Source: Caballeronia concitans (lineage in GTDB: Bacteria > Pseudomonadota > Gammaproteobacteria > Burkholderiales > Burkholderiaceae). Taken from it: a DNA stretch of 64,000 nucleotides. Within the stretch, counting starts at the first letter, position 1. Every line of letters starts with the position of its first letter. The position numbers and the translations under genes were made by a program. Positions 29,942 through 40,400 of the stretch are shown here, in pieces. The stretch lies in NCBI RefSeq assembly GCF_001544615.1, contig NZ_FCNV02000001.1, forward strand, positions 310,001 through 374,000. The letters run 5' to 3'. The notes below the pieces were generated by a model. It searched no databases and was not told where the DNA came from. It saw only the letters and a list, made by a program, of their open reading frames with translations.

Positions 29942-30166
29942 ATGAACATGGAATCCGCTCGCGAACCGCAGACCACGGACGGCGCGCTCGTCTGCGTGCG
30001 CTGCGGTGCGCCTTTTCGATGCGGCTCGCTCGCCGGCGACGACGCGTGCTGGTGCGCCGCGCTGCCCGCGCTGCCGCTCGATCGCTTGCGGCCCGGCGAA
30101 TCGTGCCTGTGCCGCGCGTGCCTCGCGGCGGAGATCGAAAAGACGCGCGATTCAGAATCCGATTAG
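29942..30166 (+). CDS. Small cysteine-rich CWC-family protein
   Basis: A 74-residue protein with six Cys in patterns CVRCGAPFRCG, CWC and CLCRAC, matching the small cysteine-rich CWC family (name from its Cys-Trp-Cys). Probably binds zinc or another metal; function unknown. ATG 29942 is chosen over upstream in-frame codons because the conserved region starts about 30 residues later either way. It precedes the RegB-like kinase by 77 bases. Confidence 0.72.
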   Translation: MNMESAREPQTTDGALVCVRCGAPFRCGSLAGDDACWCAALPALPLDRLRPGESCLCRACLAAEIEKTRDSESD

Positions 30167-30243
30167 CAGAGCGTGTGCCGCGCAAGGTGCGACAAATCGC
30201 GCCATCGGCGGTTCTGCGGTGCGCGCAAGCGGGATAATGCCGC

Positions 30244-31599
30244 ATGGAACACCAACGCCGGCACACGCGCCCGAGCGGCCCGGCACGCAATCGACGGAAC
30301 ATGCATCGCATAACCAACACCGGACGCGTCAACCTGGGCCATCTCTTCTGGCTTCGCTCGCTCGCGATCATCGGCCAGTTGTCGACCATCGCGGTCGTGC
30401 AGATTTTCTATGGCGCAAAGCTCCCGTTGCCGGCCATGCTGCTCGTCATCGCGCTCGAAATGGTCTTCAACGGGCTGACGTGGCTGCGCGTCGCGCGGGC
30501 GCGGCCCGAGACGAATCTCGAACTCTTCGGTCAGATGTGCGTCGACTTAGGCGCGCTCTCCGCGTTGCTCTTTCTGTCAGGCGGCGCGACCAATCCGTTC
30601 GTGACGCTGTATCTGCCGTCGCTCGCCATTGCCGCGGCCATCCTGCCGTGGACGATGATGACCTGCCTCGCGCTCTTCGCCGTCGCCTGTTACGCGCTCC
30701 TCAGCTACAACTACGTGCCGCTCAATATCGAGAATCCGGCCAATCTTTTCGATTATTTTCGCACCGGCCTGTGGGTCAACTTCATGGTGAGCGTGGGGCT
30801 GATCGGCTGGTTCGTGGCGCGCATGTCGCGAGCGCTGCGCGTGCGCGACGCCGCGCTCGCCGATGCGCAGCAACGTCACCTGCGCGACGAACGCGCCGTC
30901 GCGCTCGGCGTTCAGGCGGCAACCGTCGCGCATGAGATGGGCACGCCGCTCTCGACCATCGCGATGCTGTCCGAAGAACTGCGCGATGCCGCCGCGCACG
31001 ACCGCAACCTCGCGCCGTATTCCGCCGACTTCGAACTGCTCGAGCAGCAAATGGCGCTGTGCACGTCGGCGCTCGCGCGTCTGCGCAGCCGGGCGAGCGG
31101 GCCGTCGACCCGGCAGGCGCTCGACGAGTGGCTGGCGAGTTTCATCGAGCAATGGCGGCTGCGTCATCCGCAGGTGAAGTTCAGGCAGGTGGGCGACACG
31201 CCGGCGAGCGCGTCGATCGACGATGCCGTGGCCGTCGGACAGATTCTCACCATTCTGCTCGACAACGCCGCGCGCGCGAGCAGCGAGTTCGTGTCGCTGG
31301 AAGCGGCGGCGGAGAAGATCGACGGCGCGCGATACGTGCGCTTCGAAGTCCTCGATCGCGGGCCGGGCATTCCGCCTGCGCTGCGCGCGTCGCTGGGCGC
31401 GGGCCCGGTCGACAGCACGCAGGGCGGCCACGGCGTCGGGCTGTATCTGGCGTTCGCGGCGGCGGCGCGGCTCGGCGGGTCCATCGAATTGTTCGCGGGC
31501 GAGCCGCGCGGCACGCGCGCCGTACTGCGGGTGCCGGATCGCGGGGCGGTCGCGGCGTCGGTTCAGGCGGCGCGCACGGAATCGAGCGGCGCGGCGTGA
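30244..31599 (+). CDS. regB: RegB/PrrB-type redox sensor histidine kinase
   Basis: Global redox sensor kinase. The 451-residue protein has about six membrane segments, the quinone-binding heptapeptide form GGATNPF between segments three and four, the RegB H-box VAHEMGTPLSTI near residue 230, and a Cys in QQMALCTSALARL that aligns with the redox-active Cys of RegB. An HATPase with DRGPGIP and GVGLYLA completes it. An internal ATG (30301) is an alternative start. The regulator gene follows 80 bases later. Confidence 0.9.
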   Translation: MEHQRRHTRPSGPARNRRNMHRITNTGRVNLGHLFWLRSLAIIGQLSTIAVVQIFYGAKLPLPAMLLVIALEMVFNGLTWLRVARARPETNLELFGQMCVDLGALSALLFLSGGATNPFVTLYLPSLAIAAAILPWTMMTCLALFAVACYALLSYNYVPLNIENPANLFDYFRTGLWVNFMVSVGLIGWFVARMSRALRVRDAALADAQQRHLRDERAVALGVQAATVAHEMGTPLSTIAMLSEELRDAAAHDRNLAPYSADFELLEQQMALCTSALARLRSRASGPSTRQALDEWLASFIEQWRLRHPQVKFRQVGDTPASASIDDAVAVGQILTILLDNAARASSEFVSLEAAAEKIDGARYVRFEVLDRGPGIPPALRASLGAGPVDSTQGGHGVGLYLAFAAAARLGGSIELFAGEPRGTRAVLRVPDRGAVAASVQAARTESSGAA

Positions 31600-31679
31600 A
31601 ATCGAATGCGGCAGCCGAGTATTGCATGACACCGGACACGCGCCACGGCGCCGACTCCGGCAAAAAAGGAGAAACGAAA

Positions 31680-32222
31680 ATGAGCGACACCAACTTTCTG
31701 ATCATCGACGACGACGAAGTTTTCGCCGGCATTCTCGCGCGCGGACTGGTGCGGCGCGGCTACACCCCGCATCAGGCGCACAATGCCGACGAAGCGATCA
31801 AGCTCGCCAATCAGCACAAGTTCGGCCAGATCACGGTCGATCTGCATCTCGGCAACGATTCCGGCCTGCGCCTCGTCGCGCCGCTGCGCGATCTGCAGCC
31901 GGACGCCCGCATTCTCGTGCTGACGGGTTACGCGAGCATCGCGACGGCGGTGCAGGCGGTGAAGGACGGCGCGGACAATTACCTCGCGAAGCCGGCGAAT
32001 GTCGAATCGATTCTTCTGGCGTTGCACGAAGAGGCGAGCGAACAGACCGCCGAGGAAGCGATCGAGAACCCGACGCTGCTGTCAGTGGCACGGCTCGAAT
32101 GGGAGCACATTCAGCGCGCGCTCGCGGAAAACCACGGCAATATTTCGGCGACGGCGCGCGCGCTCAACATGCATCGGCGCACGTTGCAGCGGAAGCTGGC
32201 GAAGAAGCCCGTTCGGCAATAG
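31680..32222 (+). CDS. regA: RegA/PrrA-type response regulator
   Basis: Partner of the RegB-like kinase. The 180-residue protein has a receiver domain (acidic IIDDDE, phosphoacceptor Asp in TVDLHLGNDSG, Lys in AKPANV) and the highly conserved RegA Fis-type helix-turn-helix (NISATARALNMHRRTLQRKL) at the C-terminus. Preceded by GGAGAAACGAAA. In relatives this pair controls respiration, carbon and nitrogen genes in response to redox state. Confidence 0.93.
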   Translation: MSDTNFLIIDDDEVFAGILARGLVRRGYTPHQAHNADEAIKLANQHKFGQITVDLHLGNDSGLRLVAPLRDLQPDARILVLTGYASIATAVQAVKDGADNYLAKPANVESILLALHEEASEQTAEEAIENPTLLSVARLEWEHIQRALAENHGNISATARALNMHRRTLQRKLAKKPVRQ

Positions 32223-32298
32223 GAAATTCGCGCGAGAAAGAGAAGAGCGTCTTGCGCGAAGCGGCTTGACGACCGCGCGGACGCGAAAAGGAGCGCAG

Positions 32299-32335
32299 AA
32301 AAAAAGAACCGCCCAGGCCGGGGAACGAGGGCGGT
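32299..32335 (-). terminator. Minus-strand terminator-like hairpin beyond regA
   Basis: Stem ACCGCCC / GGGCGGT (32308-32314 with 32329-32335) is followed on the minus strand by TTCTTTTTTT. The T run is only on the minus strand, so it would end a transcript coming from the uraA side, where no minus-strand gene is annotated. Confidence 0.65.
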
Positions 32336-32440
32336 AATCGGAGAGTTGCAACGACTACGTGCATATACATGGAGATACGCACCCGGAAAGCATACGTTGC
32401 ATGGTTGCGCCCTAATATACGATTAATCCTAAAGCTGGAG
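32299..32440 (-). ncRNA. Possible small RNA on the minus strand
   Basis: Upstream of the minus-strand terminator lies a structured stretch: outer stem TGCAACG / CGTTGCA (32347-32353 with 32395-32401) enclosing an eight-pair stem with one mismatch (32359-32366 with 32375-32382). A TATATT -10-like box occurs near 32415-32420 on this strand without a good -35. These points suggest a 120-base structured RNA, but no family is recognised. The remainder of the 552-base gap (32441-32707) shows nothing else. Confidence 0.3.
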
Positions 32441-32707
32441 CGTCTCTCAGGTCCCTGCGTTTAGTCAGTCAAACGACGCGGAGTGCATCCTTATCCAGGC
32501 CATCGGCCTCGCGGTCGAACGCAAGGTGATGAAAAGGCGTCGCGCTGCCGGCGCCGAGCGCCAAGCGAGCGTGTTCCGACTCGCGAAACGATCCGTCGTC
32601 GCTCGATGACGGACCCGCGCGCCGACCCGCAACACGTGCCGCTACCACGCCGAATCAACCCGCAAAATCCCCCAACAAACCGCAAGCGACACGTAATTTC
32701 GCGTCGC

Positions 32708-32736
32708 TTGCCACGCTCCACCCCACTCCGTACACT
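32708..32736 (+). promoter_or_regulatory. Promoter of the uracil permease gene
   Basis: TTGCCA (32708-32713) and TACACT (32731-32736) with an ideal 17-base spacer, about 38 bases before the start codon. Confidence 0.72.
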
Positions 32737-32774
32737 CGCGCCTGTTCAAAGATCGCCAAGAAGGAGCGTCACCC

Positions 32775-34076
32775 ATGTCCGATTCCTATTTCCCGCGCTG
32801 GCCCGTCCAGCCGGATGCGCAAGGCGGCCGCGTCGTCGCGCCCGACGAGCGGCTGCCCTGGCCGCAGATGATCGCGATGGGCGTGCAGCACGTCGTCGCG
32901 ATGTTCGGTTCGACCGTGCTCGCTCCGCTGCTCATGGGCTTCGATCCGAACCTGTGCATCTTCATGTCGGGCATCGGCACGCTGCTGTTCTTCCTGCTGG
33001 TCGGCGGGCGCGTGCCGAGTTACCTCGGTTCGAGCTTCGCGTTCATCGGTCTCGTGATCGCGGTCACGGGCTACGGCGGTCACGGTCCGAACATGAACAT
33101 TCCTGTCGCGCTCGGCGGGATCATCGCGTGCGGCGTGGCTTACGCGATCATCGGGCTGATCGTCGCGGCGGTCGGCACGAAATGGATCGAAACGCTGATG
33201 CCTCCGGTCGTCACCGGATCGATCGTCTGCGTGATCGGGCTGAATCTCGCGCCGATCGCCGTGAAAGGCGTGAGCGGCAGCAACTTCGATTCGTGGCTGG
33301 CGCTCGTCACCGTGCTGTGCGTGGGCGGCGTCGCGGTGTTCGCGCGCGGCATGGCGCAACGGCTGCTCATTCTGATCGGCCTCGCGATCGCGTACATCAT
33401 CTACGCCGTGCTGACGAACGGCATGGGCATGGGCAAGCCGATCGATTTCTCGGTCGTCTCGAACGCGGCGTGGTTCGGCATGCCGCACTTCACCGCGCCC
33501 GTTTTCAACGCGCAGGCGATGACGTTGCTCGCGCCCATCGCGATCATTCTCGTCGCGGAGAATCTCGGCCACATCAAGGCGGTCGGCGCGATGACCGGAC
33601 GCAGCCTCGACAAGTACATCGGCCGCGCGTTCATCGGCGACGGCCTCGCGACCATCGTGTCCGGCTTCGCGGGCGGCACCGGCGTGACGACTTACGCGGA
33701 AAACATCGGCGTGATGGCGGTCACGAAGATCTATTCGACGCTCGTCTTCGTGATCGCGGCGCTCTTCGCTATCGTGCTCGGCTTCTCGCCGAAGTTCGGC
33801 GCGGTGATCCAGACGATTCCCGGCCCCGTGCTGGGCGGCGTGTCGATCGTCGTGTTCGGGCTGATCGCGGTGACGGGCGCGCGCATCTGGGTCGTCAACA
33901 AGGTGGACTTCTCGGATAACCGCAATCTGATCGTCGCGGCGGTGACGCTCGTGCTCGGCGCGGGCGATTTCACGCTGAAGCTCGGCGGCTTCGCGCTCGG
34001 CGGAATCGGAACCGCCACCTTCGGCGCGATCATTTTCTACGCGCTGCTGCGGCGGCGCGGATCGGGCGTGGTCTGA
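32775..34076 (+). CDS. uraA: Uracil/xanthine permease (NCS2 family)
   Basis: A 433-residue inner-membrane nucleobase:proton symporter. Key NCS2 features are QHVVAMFGSTV near residue 38, the conserved Glu in LVAENLGHI, and the signature GGTGVTTYAENIGVMAVTK. The protein matches UraA-type uracil transporters in length and in having 14 segments. Preceded by AAGGAG. A hairpin follows the stop. Confidence 0.92.
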   Translation: MSDSYFPRWPVQPDAQGGRVVAPDERLPWPQMIAMGVQHVVAMFGSTVLAPLLMGFDPNLCIFMSGIGTLLFFLLVGGRVPSYLGSSFAFIGLVIAVTGYGGHGPNMNIPVALGGIIACGVAYAIIGLIVAAVGTKWIETLMPPVVTGSIVCVIGLNLAPIAVKGVSGSNFDSWLALVTVLCVGGVAVFARGMAQRLLILIGLAIAYIIYAVLTNGMGMGKPIDFSVVSNAAWFGMPHFTAPVFNAQAMTLLAPIAIILVAENLGHIKAVGAMTGRSLDKYIGRAFIGDGLATIVSGFAGGTGVTTYAENIGVMAVTKIYSTLVFVIAALFAIVLGFSPKFGAVIQTIPGPVLGGVSIVVFGLIAVTGARIWVVNKVDFSDNRNLIVAAVTLVLGAGDFTLKLGGFALGGIGTATFGAIIFYALLRRRGSGVV

Positions 34077-34097
34077 TCCTTCTGCATGAACTCCGAA

Positions 34098-34125
34098 GCC
34101 CGAAGCCCCGGCACGGGCTTCGGGC
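34098..34125. terminator. Hairpin between convergent uraA and antiporter genes
   Basis: A perfect 11-bp stem GCCCGAAGCCC / GGGCTTCGGGC (34098-34108 with 34115-34125) lies between the two stop codons. Neither side has a T run, so termination may be partial or the element may protect 3' ends. Confidence 0.6.
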
Positions 34126-34128
34126 GAA

Positions 34129-35796
34129 TCAAGCCGCCATTCCCCGCTTGCGATTGACCATCGCCGTCTCCGACAGATCGATCTCGCGCATCAGCTTGTT
34201 CAACGTCTCGTCGTTGATGGCCTGATCGCTACGCAATCGCAGCAGTTCCGCGCGCTCGGCCCGCAGCGCGGCCATCTTGAGCCGCGTTTCCACGATCTCG
34301 CTTCTCTTCGCCGCCACGCGCGGCGCTTCGTCGTCGCCGAGCGATTCCAGCCGCCGCCGATACATGTTCATCACGCGCGCGGTCGAATCGGCGCAACGCG
34401 CGGATGCCGCTTCGTCCATTTGTTCGATGAGCACGTCGTGCGTATCGTCAATCGCGCGAATCGCCGCCTGCGCCGCGCGGCGGCGCGCCATGCGTTCCTC
34501 GGCGGCGTGCGGATTGCGCTCGCGTTTCGCGCCGCGCAGCATCACCGGCAAGCCGACGACGGCCACGAGCAGCGACACCAGAATCACCGCCGACGCGATG
34601 AAGATCGCGAGATCGCGGCCGGCGAGCGGCGCGCCGTTGTCGAGCGTGACCGGCAGCGACAGCACGCCCGCGAGCGTGACCGCGCCGCGCACACCGCCGA
34701 TGGTCGTCATCGCGAGCGTGCGAACGCCGGGCGCGGCGCTCTCGATCCCCGACTTCGCCGCGCTGCGGCTCGCGAACCATCGCAGGCAATAGACCCACAC
34801 GAAGCGCAGCGCATACAGCGCGATGACCGTCGCGAACACATAGCCGATCAGCATGCCCACGCGCGCGTTGCCGTCGCGATGCGCTTCGACCAGCGCCCGC
34901 CCGATGATGTGCGGCAACTGCAGCCCGAGCAGCAGGAACACCATGCCGTTGAAGACGAACTCGATCATCGTCCACGTGCTCGTCATGCGCACTCGCACCG
35001 AACTCGGAATGCTGGCGCGCAGGCTCTGGATGTTCATCATCATCCCCGCCGACACCGCCGCCAGAATGCCCGAGCAGCCCGCGCGCTCGGCGATCACATA
35101 CGCGGCGAACGGAATCAGCACGGTGAGGATGACGCCGGCGGCGGGATCGTCGTCGTCGGAAATCCTGATGAGACGCGCCGGAATCTCCGTGACGGCATAG
35201 CTGATCGCCGCGCCGATCACGAGCCCGCCCGCCGCGATGATGACGAAGCTGATCGCCGCCGCCTGCAGCGAAAACACGCCGGTGAGCGCCGCCGCGATTG
35301 CGAACTTCAGCGCGACGAGACCCGACGCGTCGTTCATCAACGCTTCGCCTTCCAAAATGTGCATGAGGTTCGGCGGAATGCGATTGCGTCCGGCAATGCC
35401 CGTCAGCGCGACGGCATCGGTGGGTGAGAGCACGGCCGCGAGCGCGAACGCGACGGGCAGCGGCATTTCCGGAATCAGCCAGTGCAGGAAGTAGCCGAGC
35501 GCGCCCACGGTGATGAACACGAGCCCGAGCGCGAGCATGAGAATGGCGCGGCGCTGCATGTACAGCTCGCGCTTCGGAATGCGCCAGCCGTCCGCGAACA
35601 GCAGCGGCGGAATGAAGAGCAGCATGAACAGCTCGGGATCGAACGTGACGTGCAGCCGGAAGCCCGGCCACGCGAGCATCGCGCCGATGGCGATCTGGAT
35701 CAGCGGAAGCGGCAGCTTGACCGGCAACAGCGAGAGGCCGACGCCCGACAGCGCCACGATCATCAGCAGGATGAGAACGGTAAAGACGATTTCCAT
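34129..35796 (-). CDS. Na+/H+ antiporter (CPA1 family)
   Basis: A 555-residue protein with about 12 membrane segments followed by a hydrophilic, partly coiled C-terminal domain (from about residue 420). Visible CPA1 features are PTDAVALTGI, GEALMNDASGLVALK (the conserved Asp of the ion site) and GGVRGAVTLAG. Exchanges protons for sodium or potassium. The ATG at 35796 is preferred to a GTG at 35814. No ribosome site stands out. Confidence 0.9.
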   Translation of the reverse strand: MEIVFTVLILLMIVALSGVGLSLLPVKLPLPLIQIAIGAMLAWPGFRLHVTFDPELFMLLFIPPLLFADGWRIPKRELYMQRRAILMLALGLVFITVGALGYFLHWLIPEMPLPVAFALAAVLSPTDAVALTGIAGRNRIPPNLMHILEGEALMNDASGLVALKFAIAAALTGVFSLQAAAISFVIIAAGGLVIGAAISYAVTEIPARLIRISDDDDPAAGVILTVLIPFAAYVIAERAGCSGILAAVSAGMMMNIQSLRASIPSSVRVRMTSTWTMIEFVFNGMVFLLLGLQLPHIIGRALVEAHRDGNARVGMLIGYVFATVIALYALRFVWVYCLRWFASRSAAKSGIESAAPGVRTLAMTTIGGVRGAVTLAGVLSLPVTLDNGAPLAGRDLAIFIASAVILVSLLVAVVGLPVMLRGAKRERNPHAAEERMARRRAAQAAIRAIDDTHDVLIEQMDEAASARCADSTARVMNMYRRRLESLGDDEAPRVAAKRSEIVETRLKMAALRAERAELLRLRSDQAINDETLNKLMREIDLSETAMVNRKRGMAA

Positions 35797-36136
35797 GCGG
35801 GCAATGAGAAACACGGCACGCGCGCGGCGACCGTTTCGCTTTTCAATACGGGATGAGGCAAAAGTTTAGCCGCTCATTTCGCCGATGACATGCCCAGCGG
35901 CGCACCGATGCGGTGCGCATGCATGCGCAGATCGCTTGCCGGCGGTGCATGCGGGGCGCAAAACGCCTACGAATGCGATGCCGTCGCGAGCATGGACATT
36001 GCTTTATCCCCATCCACGGGACACGAGACTCCCGGCTTCATCACCGAGGGCTGTTCATGAAGACCACATCGAGCGGGACCGGCGCGGGGCCGGTGCAACG
36101 GATCGCCATCGGGCGCGCGCAGGCGAGGGCATCGAC
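35797..36136. other. Divergent intergenic region, antiporter / EAL gene
   Basis: About 340 bases between divergent starts. I see no convincing promoter pair, hairpin or conserved small gene. A 28-codon open frame from ATG 36057 ends over the EAL start codon but has no ribosome site. Confidence 0.4.
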
Positions 36137-37453
36137 ATGGTGATCGCCAATCCCGAGAAAACGACGATTTCCGCGCGCAGCTTCGAACTGGGCGTGATGT
36201 CGGGCCTCGACCGCTATTCCGTCGAACATGGTGAATGGACGCTGTCGAGCGTGTTCCAGCCGGTGTTCAGCCTTTCGCACATGCGCGCGGTCGGCTACGA
36301 AGGGTTGCTGCGCGCACACGATGCGCTCGATCGTCCCGTGCCGCCCGTCGATGTATTCGGGCAAGCGGCGCGCGTCGGCGAGGCGTTGCAGATCGACCGG
36401 CTCGCGCAGGCGCTGCATCTCGAGAACTTCAAGATGCTCGGCGCCGAAACCGAATGGCTTTTTCTCAACGTGCATCCCGGCGCGCTCACGGAGCCGTATC
36501 ACGCGGCCGCGCTGCTGGCGAACCTCAAGCGCCTGCATATCGAGCCGCGACGCGTCGTGCTCGAAGTGCTGGAGCAGAGCGCCGAGGACATCGAGCGGCT
36601 CGCGCAGGCGGTGCAGCAGTTTCGCGATCAGGGCTTTCTCATCGCGCTCGACGACTTCGGCGCGGGGCATACGAACATCGAGCGGATCTGGCAGCTCGAT
36701 CCGGATATCGTGAAGCTCGATCGCGTGATGCTCTCGCACGCCGGCCACAATGTTCACGCGCCGCTGTCCGAACGCACGATCAAGCAGCGGCGCAACATGG
36801 AGGCGGTGCTGTCGGGCATCGTTTCGCTGCTGCACGAGGCGGGCAAGCTCGTGCTGATAGAAGGCGTCGAGACGGAGCACGAAGCGCAGCTTGCGCTCGC
36901 GAGCGGCGCCGACTTCGTGCAGGGCTTTTTCTTCGCGCGGCCGCATCCCGGTCTGGCCGATGGCGCGCACGCGCAGACCATCATCAGCGATCTGACCGAG
37001 CGATACCGCCAGCAAACCGAAGCGCGCGAGCGGCGCGTCGCGACGCGGCTTCAGCCCTACGTGCGCGCGTTCGAACGCGCGGCGGAGCGGCTCGCGGCGG
37101 GCGAACCGCTCGACGAAGTCTGCTGGAATTTCCTCGCGCTCGACAACGCCGCGCGCTGCTTTCTGCTCGATCAGAACGGCCGGCAGTCGGGCCGCAACGT
37201 GGTGCTGCGCGCGGATCGCGCCGCGCACGAAGCGCGATTCCTGCCGCTCGTCGATGCGCAGGGTGCGAACTGGCTGCGTCGTCCGTACTTTCGCGCGGCG
37301 CTCGGCGATCCCGAGCGCGTGCACGTGACGAAGCCGTATCTGTCGATCAACGAGGCGATGCCGTGCGTCACGCTGTCCGTCGAAACGCGCTCGGGCGGCA
37401 AACGCTGCGTGCTGTGCGGCGACATCGACTGGCTCACGGACGACGAAGTCTGA
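36137..37453 (+). CDS. EAL-domain cyclic-di-GMP phosphodiesterase with C-terminal sensor-like domain
   Basis: Likely hydrolyses c-di-GMP. From ATG 36137 it has 438 residues with no membrane segment. The EAL domain spans about residues 35-285. The signature reads EGLLR in place of EALLR, but the metal and catalytic residues are visible: Glu in YEGLL, Asn in FLNVHP, Glu in VLEVLE, the Asp pair in LDDFGAG, Lys in VKLD, Glu in IEGVET and Gln in VQGFFF. The C-terminal 130 residues resemble the PAS-like/PDC sensor module found after EAL in YkuI-type proteins. Activity is probable but not proven. Confidence 0.85.
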   Translation: MVIANPEKTTISARSFELGVMSGLDRYSVEHGEWTLSSVFQPVFSLSHMRAVGYEGLLRAHDALDRPVPPVDVFGQAARVGEALQIDRLAQALHLENFKMLGAETEWLFLNVHPGALTEPYHAAALLANLKRLHIEPRRVVLEVLEQSAEDIERLAQAVQQFRDQGFLIALDDFGAGHTNIERIWQLDPDIVKLDRVMLSHAGHNVHAPLSERTIKQRRNMEAVLSGIVSLLHEAGKLVLIEGVETEHEAQLALASGADFVQGFFFARPHPGLADGAHAQTIISDLTERYRQQTEARERRVATRLQPYVRAFERAAERLAAGEPLDEVCWNFLALDNAARCFLLDQNGRQSGRNVVLRADRAAHEARFLPLVDAQGANWLRRPYFRAALGDPERVHVTKPYLSINEAMPCVTLSVETRSGGKRCVLCGDIDWLTDDEV

Positions 37454-40400
37454 TCATTTCGCGACCACCACCGGAATGCCTTTAAGCGACGACGCGCCCT
37501 TCATCGTATCGATGGCGGCGTGCACCGCATCGCCCGTCGCCGCTTCGATGCCGAGCCGCGCGGCGATATCGCGTTCGCTGCGCTTGACCATAGCGACGTT
37601 CGCGAGCTTCACGTGACCGTAGCCGCGCACTTTCTCGAACAGCGCGGCGAGTGCTTGCACGTCCTTCGCGTTCGTCGCGTTCGCGGCGTCGAGCGTGGTG
37701 AGCGCGCGTTGCATCGTGAGTTCATAGTCGCGCGCGAGTTGTCGTTCCATGCGGCGTTCGAGCGTCTTGCCGAACGGATCGAGCGCCGTGCCGCGCAGCG
37801 CGCGCATCTTCGTCAACGCGCCGAACACGGGCCACATCCACTGGCCGAAGGTCTTCTTCTTCGGCACGCCGCCGTGCGACAGAACCGGCGGCGCGAGATT
37901 GAACTTGACGGTGTAATCGTCGCCGGGCGCGCCTTCGAATTGCGCGGCGAGCGCGGCGCGAAACGCCGGGTCCGCGTGCAGGCGCGCGACTTCGTATTCG
38001 TCCTTCACCGCGAGCAGCTTGTAGAACGTGATCGCGATGGCGCGCTTCACGTCTTCATTCGCCGATGCCTTGTCGAGCAGCGAACGATACCGCTCCACGT
38101 ACTTCGCGCCGCCATAAGCGAGCAGCCGTTCCTCGCGGTCGCGGATGAGATCGGCGAGCGGCATCTCGGCCATCGCGATGCGCTTCGGCTGCGCGGATGC
38201 CGCGAGCGCATCGAGCGCGTTCATGTCCGCCGCCGCGAGACGGCCGATCGCGAACGCCAGCTTGTTCGCCGATACCGCGACGTTGTTCAGCTCCAGCGCA
38301 CGCATCAGCGCGCCGAGCGACACCGGCACGAGGCCGAGCTGCCACGCGAAGCCGAGCATCAGAATGTTCGCGCCGATGGTGTCGCCGAGAAAACGCGCGG
38401 CGAGCGATTGCGCGTCGCACGTGCGCAGCGCATCGGCGGCGTTTGGGCCGGCGGCGTGGCGCATCTTGTCGACGAGCGCATCGGCGTGAAGGTTCGCGTC
38501 GGGATTCTGCACGAACGTCGCGTTCGGAATCGCGTGCGTGTTCACGACGATCTTCGTGCGATCGTGCCGCACCGTCTGCAACGCTTCCGGACTCGCGCCG
38601 ACGACCATGTCGCACGCGAGCAGCAGATCGGCCTGCTGCGTGTCGATGCGAACCTGGTTCAAGAGCGCGTCGGTGGCGGCGAAACGCACGAACGACAGCA
38701 CCGATCCGCCTTTTTGCGCGAAGCCCATGAAATCGAGCACGGACGCGCTCTTGCCTTCCAGATGCGCCGCCATGCTGATGAGCGCGCCGACCGTCACCAC
38801 GCCCGTGCCGCCGACGCCCGTCACCAGAATGTCGTACGGCGCCTGGTCGAGATGCGCGCGCGGCAGCGGCAACGCATCGACGCGGCGCGCGAGTTCGGCG
38901 GGATCGAACGCATGGCCTTCGGCCTTTTTCAGCTTCGCGCCTTCGAGCGTGACGAAGCTCGGGCAGAAGCCGTTCACGCACGAATAGTCCTTGTTGCACG
39001 ACGACTGGTCGATGCGGCGTTTTCTGCCGAGTTCGGTTTCGACCGGTTCGACGGACAAGCAATTCGATTGCACGCCGCAATCGCCGCAGCCTTCGCACAC
39101 GGCTTCGTTGATGAACAGGCGCTTGTCCGGATCGGGAAACTCGCCCTTCTTGCGGCGGCGGCGCTTTTCCGCGGCGCACGTCTGGTCGTAGATCAGCACG
39201 GTCACGCCCGGCGTGTCGCGCAGGCGGCGCTGCACGGCGTCGAGTTCGCTGCGGTGATGGAACGTCGTGCCGTTCGGAAATTGATCGTGATGGCCGTCGT
39301 ATTTCTCGGGTTCGTCGCTGACCACGACGAGCAGCGCGATGCCTTCCGCTTCCACTTGCCGCGCGATCTGCGGCACGGAGATGCTGCCGTCGACCGGCTG
39401 GCCGCCCGTCATAGCGACGGCATCGTTATAAAGAATCTTGTACGTGATGTTCGCCTTCGCGGCCACGGCCTGACGGATCGCGAGAATGCCCGAGTGGAAA
39501 TACGTGCCGTCGCCGAGGTTCTGGAAGACGTGCGGCGTTTTCGTGAACATCGAATGCGACGCCCAGTCCACGCCTTCGCCGCCCATCGGAATGAGGCCGG
39601 TCGTGTCGCGCTCCATCCACGACGCCATGAAGTGACAGCCGATGCCCGCCTGCGCGACCGATCCCTCCGGCACTTTCGTCGATGTGTTGTGCGGGCAGCC
39701 CGAGCAGAAATAGGGCGTGCGCTTCACGGCATCGGCGATATTCGAGAGGATTTGCGGCGCGACGAGATCGACCACTTTCTCGCGCCGGTCGAGCGCCGGC
39801 TTGTGGCGCGCGAGCCATTGCGCGAAAACCGGCAGCACGCGCGACGGCCGCAGCTCGCCGAGCGCGGACAAGAGCGGCGCGCCGTCTTGCGTCGTTTTGC
39901 CGATGACGACGGGCCGCGCGCCGTCCACGCGGTTATAGAGATGATCCTTGATCTGCTGCTCGATGACCGGCCCTTTCTCCTCGATCACGAGCACTTCGCT
40001 CAAGCCCTCGACGAAGCTTTCGAGCCGCGTGGTTTCGAGCGGAAACGACAGCCCGACCTTGTAGATGCGCACGCCCGCACGGTCGAGATCATCGACGGTG
40101 AGTTCCAGCCGGCGCAGCGCTTCCATCAGATCGAGATGCGCCTTGCCGCACGTCACGATGCCGACGTTCGCACGCGGACTCGGCGCGATCCACTTGTCGA
40201 TGCTGTTCGCGCGCGCGAAGTGGCGCACCGCGTCGAGCTTGGCGTGAAGGCGCGCTTCGATCGTCAGGCTCGGCAGATCGGGCCAGCGGTTGTGCAGCCC
40301 GCCCGCGGGCGCGACGAAATCTTCCGGCGCTTTCCAGAGCGTTTGCAACGCGTCGAGATCGACGGTCGAGCCGGATTCCACCGTCTCCGAAATCGCCTTG

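Noticed and set aside
36057-36143. 28-codon leader peptide before the EAL gene
   Set aside because: It overlaps the EAL start codon but has no ribosome site and no composition typical of an attenuator peptide.
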